From: Crocinitomicaceae bacterium
Lineage (GTDB): Bacteria; Bacteroidota; Bacteroidia; Flavobacteriales_D; Crocinitomicaceae
Length of the DNA stretch: 64,000 nucleotides
Assembly (NCBI GenBank): GCA_018402525.1
Contig: JAGYIR010000007.1
Coordinates: 62,001-126,000 of the forward strand
Reading direction: 5' to 3'
Positions 60,701 through 64,000 of the stretch are shown in pieces. The translations under genes and the position numbers were made by a program. Within the stretch, counting starts at the first letter, position 1. Each line of letters opens with the position of its first letter. The notes beneath the pieces are model-generated. The model worked only from the letters and a program-made list of their open reading frames with translations. It had not been told where the DNA came from and did not search any database.

Positions 60701-62055
60701 TCCTTAATCGCTTTGTGCCACAAGACAGTGTCTTAAAGAATAAAGATGTCACGAAAGAATTCAAGGACGGAGAAAAATACCTTGTACCCATGCACATTGC
60801 CTCAGGAGGTATACAGTGGATTGAGTGGTCCTACAAAGATTTTTCAAAGGACGTTAAAGTAATTCTAGGTCAGGATGTTTCAGAAAAAATGGAGCTTGAA
60901 AACACGTATGAATTACTTGTTCAAAACGCAGAAGATTACATTTACCGGTGCGACACATCAGGAAATTATCTCTTTCTAAACGATGTTAGTTACCAAAAGT
61001 TAGGTTATACGAAGGAGGAATTGATTGGCAAAAGTTCGTTAATGCTCGTGCATGAAGATTATAGATCTGAAGTGAAGAACTATTATAAACATCATTTTGA
61101 AAGTCACAAAACCACTTCCTACAAAGAATTTCCTGTGCGTAAAAAAGATGGGGAAATCATGTGGATTGGTCAATACGTCACCACTTTGTATGCGGTTGGG
61201 TCCACGGATCATATTACAGGTTTCATCGCCTTGGCCAGAGATATTACAGAATTGAGAAATCAACAGGAGATAATCAAAGAACAGCGTGATTCGATTACTT
61301 CCAGTATCAGTTATGCTCGTAGAATTCAGTACAACCTTTTACCCTCTTCTCATAAGCTTTCAAAGGAGTTCAACGAACATTTTGTAATGTCGAAGCCCAA
61401 AGACATCGTTTCTGGTGATTTTTACTGGATGGAACGCATTGGTGACAATGTTGTTTTGGCCTTGGCAGATTGTACTGGTCATGGAGTTCCTGGTTCGTTT
61501 ATGACATTGCTAGGATTTAACCTCTTAAACAGTATCGTACTTGAAGGGAGAGTGACGGATCCAGCTACTATCCTGAACGAACTTGATAAAAAATTAATTG
61601 AATACTTGCCCAAAGGAGAAGGAGATACTGCTGTGAACGACGGGATGGAAATCGTCATTTGTGTGTTCAATGACAAAACCAACGAAATGTCGTACGGTTG
61701 CGCAGGCTCACGTTTCTTGGTTTTCGAAAATAATTCATTGACCATGTTCAAAGGAAACAACAAGCATATTGGTGATATCGAGCCGACGTTCGAAGGTTAT
61801 AATTCGTACTTCAAAGAGTTTACCACCGATTATCACTTGTTCCTTTTCTCGGATGGTTTTCAGGATCAATTTGGTGGTTCCAATGACAAAAAATATTCGT
61901 TTCGTCGCTTGATAGATTTGTTTGAATCCAATATTAACTTACCTTTGAATGAGCAGCGTAAAATCATCGAATCTGACTTTGACAATTGGATTGGTGATAC
62001 CCAACAAACAGATGACGTAACCGTAGTATCTGTGATGCGCGAAATTATTAAATAA
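57781..62055 (+). CDS. Propeller-7TM-PAS-PP2C signalling protein
   Basis: A 1,424-residue membrane sensor. After a signal peptide (GTG start at 57781; a TTG at 57745 extends the frame), two-component-regulator propeller repeats (about 25-640, WLGTDGAELVRFDGTTFEEI is typical), a Y_Y_Y domain (650-735), a membrane helix near 740, six or seven further hydrophobic segments (765-930), a PAS-like domain, a second PAS (FLNDVSYQKLGYTKEELIGK, near 1065), a short coiled coil, and a C-terminal SpoIIE/PP2C domain (GDFYWMERIG, ADCTGHGVPGSF, FLFSDGFQDQFGG, TDDVTVVSV). It senses an outside signal and gives phosphatase rather than kinase output. Confidence 0.82.
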   Translation: MKLALIASFIVLCSFSKAFGQLLSFSNYNHKDGLNMASINCLAQSKDGYLWLGTDGAELVRFDGTTFEEIEFENGDNNHHYSSLFIDGDNILFASLYKGFYSYSRKNHSLTELNVEKINSGNPIQLFVKDSIYYFIRSRAVNTRKGYVYGNILALSNKQEDLEVYHSIETRHSIFIFTNHGAFQLNNGIMKPLGELLGVSKEQAAKFTFGFAKNDHIYLYTDRLDEQLSAKMNSEDAFSNVKTSSTNFSLQPGEKVQSLYHSSKSKASTAVTSKGTLILVNPNDITRIQHNYKENLLAPTQLICDLNGDYWISSRVKGLYKVSHEAFTKIQMHSLFNSPTIYTVSETAKGEFILCDHKGITAIGSLTEESTMRLLPYNVSSVTNAGNFSYFATETGVRLYDAVSKTDLGIKYFSGRSVQMVFFHEGVLWVSIGGDGLYSIEIASGKIQPIKSKVNYYYTAEVSKDGKSLFFGTNNGVYHLSIGETTAKLVNTDYSILGSYSGVSTKDVHGTCWFTLEKAIIGITANRKIVQLSGDKVLNSNLFYTLNSDKRGNLILGTNKGLTILNVDAHGAVLNSEHFDANSGFLGYETNMRAQYQKGDQIFLGTVEGLFLINTALLYDFGTPIPPVILDITNQQKSVINTTSSRHFSFKVNNPKTHKIIYSYRIREPSEDWVNLNGNEQQLVIEGVDNGNYTLEVRSSYDGINFSPATSFPFSINNPFWLTNWFIILLICIVLLVNFVLIYYFKSTEKSVLVDTKDLNVHLSMTPSIQLFACLTAPLALFIAPYADSKLELHLASIFVTAFVLFTMYFMSLSAKTNKKEHLYSTYLKIGLVTVLSVFLFEAYNSRLNPYYSFGVLLVSLLAPYIFNRIRYTIVFSILVFVTCVAIVLLLDETVYPKMHFLTAIFFLSCLLVFSSYLRFDSLEKLIFISGIINKGNIPAIAFNKDGIVTYASENISNFFALSHNELLNNNISILNRFVPQDSVLKNKDVTKEFKDGEKYLVPMHIASGGIQWIEWSYKDFSKDVKVILGQDVSEKMELENTYELLVQNAEDYIYRCDTSGNYLFLNDVSYQKLGYTKEELIGKSSLMLVHEDYRSEVKNYYKHHFESHKTTSYKEFPVRKKDGEIMWIGQYVTTLYAVGSTDHITGFIALARDITELRNQQEIIKEQRDSITSSISYARRIQYNLLPSSHKLSKEFNEHFVMSKPKDIVSGDFYWMERIGDNVVLALADCTGHGVPGSFMTLLGFNLLNSIVLEGRVTDPATILNELDKKLIEYLPKGEGDTAVNDGMEIVICVFNDKTNEMSYGCAGSRFLVFENNSLTMFKGNNKHIGDIEPTFEGYNSYFKEFTTDYHLFLFSDGFQDQFGGSNDKKYSFRRLIDLFESNINLPLNEQRKIIESDFDNWIGDTQQTDDVTVVSVMREIIK

Positions 62056-62067
62056 GGAATTGGATTC

Positions 62068-62472
62068 ATGAAAATTTGCCGAAGAGAGACCTTTAATGCC
62101 GCCCATCGTTTGTTTCGATCAGAATGGAGCGATGAAAAGAACAGAGAAGTTTTCGGCAAATGCAGTCATCCCAACTACCATGGGCACAATTATGTGGTGG
62201 AAGTATTTGTCGACGGCCCTATTGATCCTATCACTGGATTTGTCATTGATTTAAAAGTGTTAAAAACACTCATTCAAGAAGAAATTATTGAACGCTTCGA
62301 TCATAGAAATCTCAATTTGGACTGCAAAGAGTTTGAAGGAATCAATCCAACGACAGAAAACATTGCTGTGGTCATTTGGCAGCTGCTGAGAAAAAAAATT
62401 GATGCTAAATTCGGACTTGAAGTCCACGTCGCTGAGACGGAGAAGAATAAAGTAATTTTTGGTGGGGAATGA
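62068..62472 (+). CDS. 6-pyruvoyl-tetrahydropterin synthase family protein, second copy
   Basis: A 134-residue T-fold PTPS/QueD family enzyme. Zinc ligands in NAAHRL and the HGH of KCSHPNYHGHNY, catalytic Cys in the same motif, and Asp-His in FDHRNLN. The Cys-to-HGH spacing is five as in the copy at 11906-12337; the two are clearly paralogous but differ throughout. It starts 12 bases after the stop of the large sensor gene and may be read with it. One copy might serve queuosine and the other tetrahydropterin synthesis, but both having the PTPS-type spacing makes that uncertain. Confidence 0.85.
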   Translation: MKICRRETFNAAHRLFRSEWSDEKNREVFGKCSHPNYHGHNYVVEVFVDGPIDPITGFVIDLKVLKTLIQEEIIERFDHRNLNLDCKEFEGINPTTENIAVVIWQLLRKKIDAKFGLEVHVAETEKNKVIFGGE

Positions 62473-62502
62473 ACGTGAGGATAGCGCAGTTAATTAATGT
62501 GG

Positions 62503-62638
62503 GTATAACGGTTTGGTGCTAGGCGCACGGCCCAACTCTTTAAATAAATCGTTGTTTCGAAGATAGAACTTTTTCTCTCGATTTTACCGTTTATTCGAAG
62601 CAAGATTTTGGGCTGGCGCCTGAGCACCTGTTATAGGT
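62503..62638. repeat. Large imperfect inverted repeat
   Basis: The left arm (about 62503-62533, with GGTGCTAGGCGCACGGCCC) pairs imperfectly with the right arm (62610-62638, GGGCTGGCGCCTGAGCACC), bounded by TATAAC and GTTATA, with 76 bases between. The shape recalls integron attC sites, but the outer boxes do not fit RYYYAAC/GTTRRRY exactly and no integrase is near. It lies between the PTPS gene and an unrecognised small gene. Confidence 0.5.
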
Positions 62639-62698
62639 ATATTCCAAAGATAAAATTGTAATTGACAACAAAAATCGTTATCTTAAATAAAACGTACT

Positions 62699-62944
62699 AT
62701 GAAAACAACAGTTTATCCATTGACGAAACTAGTAATAATTGAAGGAGATCATTTTAATTCACGTGGAATTAATTGTTACACACAATTACTAGAAAAACTA
62801 AATATAATTGGAGTTAAAAAGGATTTAAACAGATCAAATGAAGCCATCGAGTTTTATAAAGTTGAAAATTCAAATTCAAAAATAAGTCTAATACAATTTG
62901 GAGACCGTAGAGAACTTATGGAAATCAAATACTTTACAAATTGA
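62699..62944 (+). CDS. Small unrecognised cytoplasmic protein
   Basis: An 81-residue protein (MKTTVYPLTKLVIIEGDHFN ...), with no signal peptide or motif I recognise; an alternating beta/alpha pattern. It follows the large inverted repeat and converges on the lipoprotein gene with a 6-base gap between stops. Composition is AT-rich, as in other possible acquired genes. Confidence 0.45.
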   Translation: MKTTVYPLTKLVIIEGDHFNSRGINCYTQLLEKLNIIGVKKDLNRSNEAIEFYKVENSNSKISLIQFGDRRELMEIKYFTN

Positions 62945-62950
62945 TTTGAC

Positions 62951-63820
62951 TTAGAACTGTTTAAGTTTTTTATCTGCTTTTTCGAATTCCTTGTCAAGCT
63001 CTCTCAATTGCTGCGTAGTTCCGATTTCTTGCCAAATATCATTTGTGAAAGTGTAACTTGCCTTTACAGTCCATGCTGTATTCGTGGGCTTAAAGTCATC
63101 ATCCACCTCTGAATATAGAAAGTCAAGACTAAGTTCAATACGAGTTTGACCCAATTGCCATCTTTTTTTTAGCGGCTGATTTTTATCATCAGATTGATCA
63201 AGGTCGACAGCATAATTTCCAGACTTATCTGCCGATTCCCAAGGTTCTGTTTTGCCATATTTTTCCTCGAAAAATTGAGCTAGTTCATAAAATCCAGTTG
63301 AATCGCAACGATAGTCAAGTTTTTTATAAACTTTACCCAAATTGGCTAAATCTAAGCTGTATGCCTCAAACTCTGAGCGTGTTATTTTCTTCCCAAACGT
63401 AGAGTTTATATCGTTTTTAAAAAAATAATTTGTGTCAATCAAATCCTTTCGAGCATATATAACATCTACTGAAACAAGTAGTTCATCATGATTTTCAAAC
63501 TCCTTTAAGGCTTCAATCGATTTCCAATTAATTCCGACTTCGGATTTGGTTAAAGTGTTGAAGGTCACATAACCCTTTATTCCAGAAATAGGTGTGAAGT
63601 GGTATTTATAGTCAGTGTACATCCGATCCATTAGCCCATTACTATATGCTATTTTCTTTTGTGAATTGATTGATTTACCTAATGTCATACCAAGAAGAAT
63701 TTCATGTTGACCTTTTTGTTTGTCTAACTTTTCTTCAAAATCAGACTCAGTTTGGCTATTACAACCTATTAATATTGATCCCACCGCAATCGGTAATAGA
63801 ATACTAATAATTTTTATCAT
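62951..63820 (-). CDS. Unrecognised lipoprotein
   Basis: A 289-residue lipoprotein (MIKIISILLPIAVGSILIGC, lipid Cys20). The first mature part is charged and helical (SDFEEKLDKQKGQHEILLGM), then come mixed strands, and it ends with a long charged helix (LRELDKEFEKADKKLKQF). No family recognised. It is the last gene before the window end; 180 bases of AT-rich DNA without an ORF follow. Confidence 0.5.
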   Translation of the reverse strand: MIKIISILLPIAVGSILIGCNSQTESDFEEKLDKQKGQHEILLGMTLGKSINSQKKIAYSNGLMDRMYTDYKYHFTPISGIKGYVTFNTLTKSEVGINWKSIEALKEFENHDELLVSVDVIYARKDLIDTNYFFKNDINSTFGKKITRSEFEAYSLDLANLGKVYKKLDYRCDSTGFYELAQFFEEKYGKTEPWESADKSGNYAVDLDQSDDKNQPLKKRWQLGQTRIELSLDFLYSEVDDDFKPTNTAWTVKASYTFTNDIWQEIGTTQQLRELDKEFEKADKKLKQF

Positions 63821-64000
63821 AGTTCATGTTAATTTACAATGTTGCAGTTTCTACGTCATTACCTATAACTCATTTATAGGTCCCATAAAATGAGACAAAG
63901 CATTCCGATTTCGGGTGTATAGGTCTCATCCTATGCGCTACTATTTTTCTTAAATATAAGAAAATTATCCCTTCACAAAAGGACCTTACTATTCTCGCTG

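Noticed and set aside
62503-62638. A true integron attC site
   Set aside because: The outer boxes GTATAAC and GTTATAG each break the attC consensus, and no integrase or cassette array is visible, so only the inverted repeat is reported.

Overview
The window looks like a chromosomal segment of a Bacteroidota (Flavobacteriales-type) bacterium. Three things in the sequence point this way. Several genes carry the Bacteroidota -7 promoter motif TAnnTTTG, often only 5-30 bases from the start codon. A large secreted protein ends in the gliding-motility/type IX secretion C-terminal domain and carries SprB repeats. There are many families typical of the phylum: DUF4197, DUF4230, WG repeats, GH3, DUF2490, and Wza/Wzc-type exopolysaccharide genes. 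A Crocinitomicaceae/Fluviicola-like origin is a guess only. No rRNA, tRNA, CRISPR array, transposase or phage gene was seen.

Layout. 0-5.3 kb: a LuxE-like acyl-adenylating protein, a DUF4197 protein, then a tight operon of a half-size TauE/SafE exporter, an M20 amidohydrolase, two DUF4230 proteins and a small lipoprotein. 5.3-9.3 kb (minus): GH3-family protein, secreted propeller-like protein, deoxynucleoside kinase and heptose epimerase. A 32-residue membrane peptide with its own promoter and terminator lies at 9.4 kb. 9.5-12.3 kb (minus): a pterin pair (PTPS then folE), Bax-inhibitor-1 protein and a WG-repeat protein. 12.4-17 kb (plus): tlyA, sufS-sufE-sufT, fabF and a cold-shock protein. 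17-25.7 kb: beta-barrel protein, T9SS adhesin, ABM monooxygenase, S9 peptidase, DUF1569 protein and two SDR-type oxidoreductases. 25.8-31.3 kb: type II NADH dehydrogenase, envelope proteins, a stand-alone SpoIIE/PP2C phosphatase and a hemerythrin-like protein.

31.5-39.4 kb is the most accessory-looking part. It holds an AAA ATPase with a DUF234/PD-(D/E)XK tail behind two identically spaced inverted repeats, an SDR-AraC pair, a HigBA-type toxin-antitoxin locus with a palindromic operator, and an AT-rich cluster of hypothetical genes around a secreted M48 peptidase with TPRs. 39.5-43.2 kb holds uvrA and a lytic transglycosylase. 43.3-49.4 kb is a compact exopolysaccharide operon (glycosyltransferase, Wza, Wzc with a Tyr-Gly tail, RfbC, WecA-like). 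49.4-57.7 kb is housekeeping: dacB, ddl, a PlsC-like acyltransferase, then hpt-adk-obg-pap2-crcB divergent from purK. 57.8-62.5 kb holds a 1,424-residue propeller/PAS/PP2C signalling protein followed by a second PTPS paralogue. Two unrecognised genes and a large imperfect inverted repeat end the window.

The clearest items for a second look are the 32-residue membrane peptide, the paired AGCCAAAA inverted repeats before the ATPase gene, the two CX5HGH-type PTPS paralogues, the Tyr-Gly tail of Wzc, and the secreted M48-TPR cluster. None of these can be proved novel from sequence alone.
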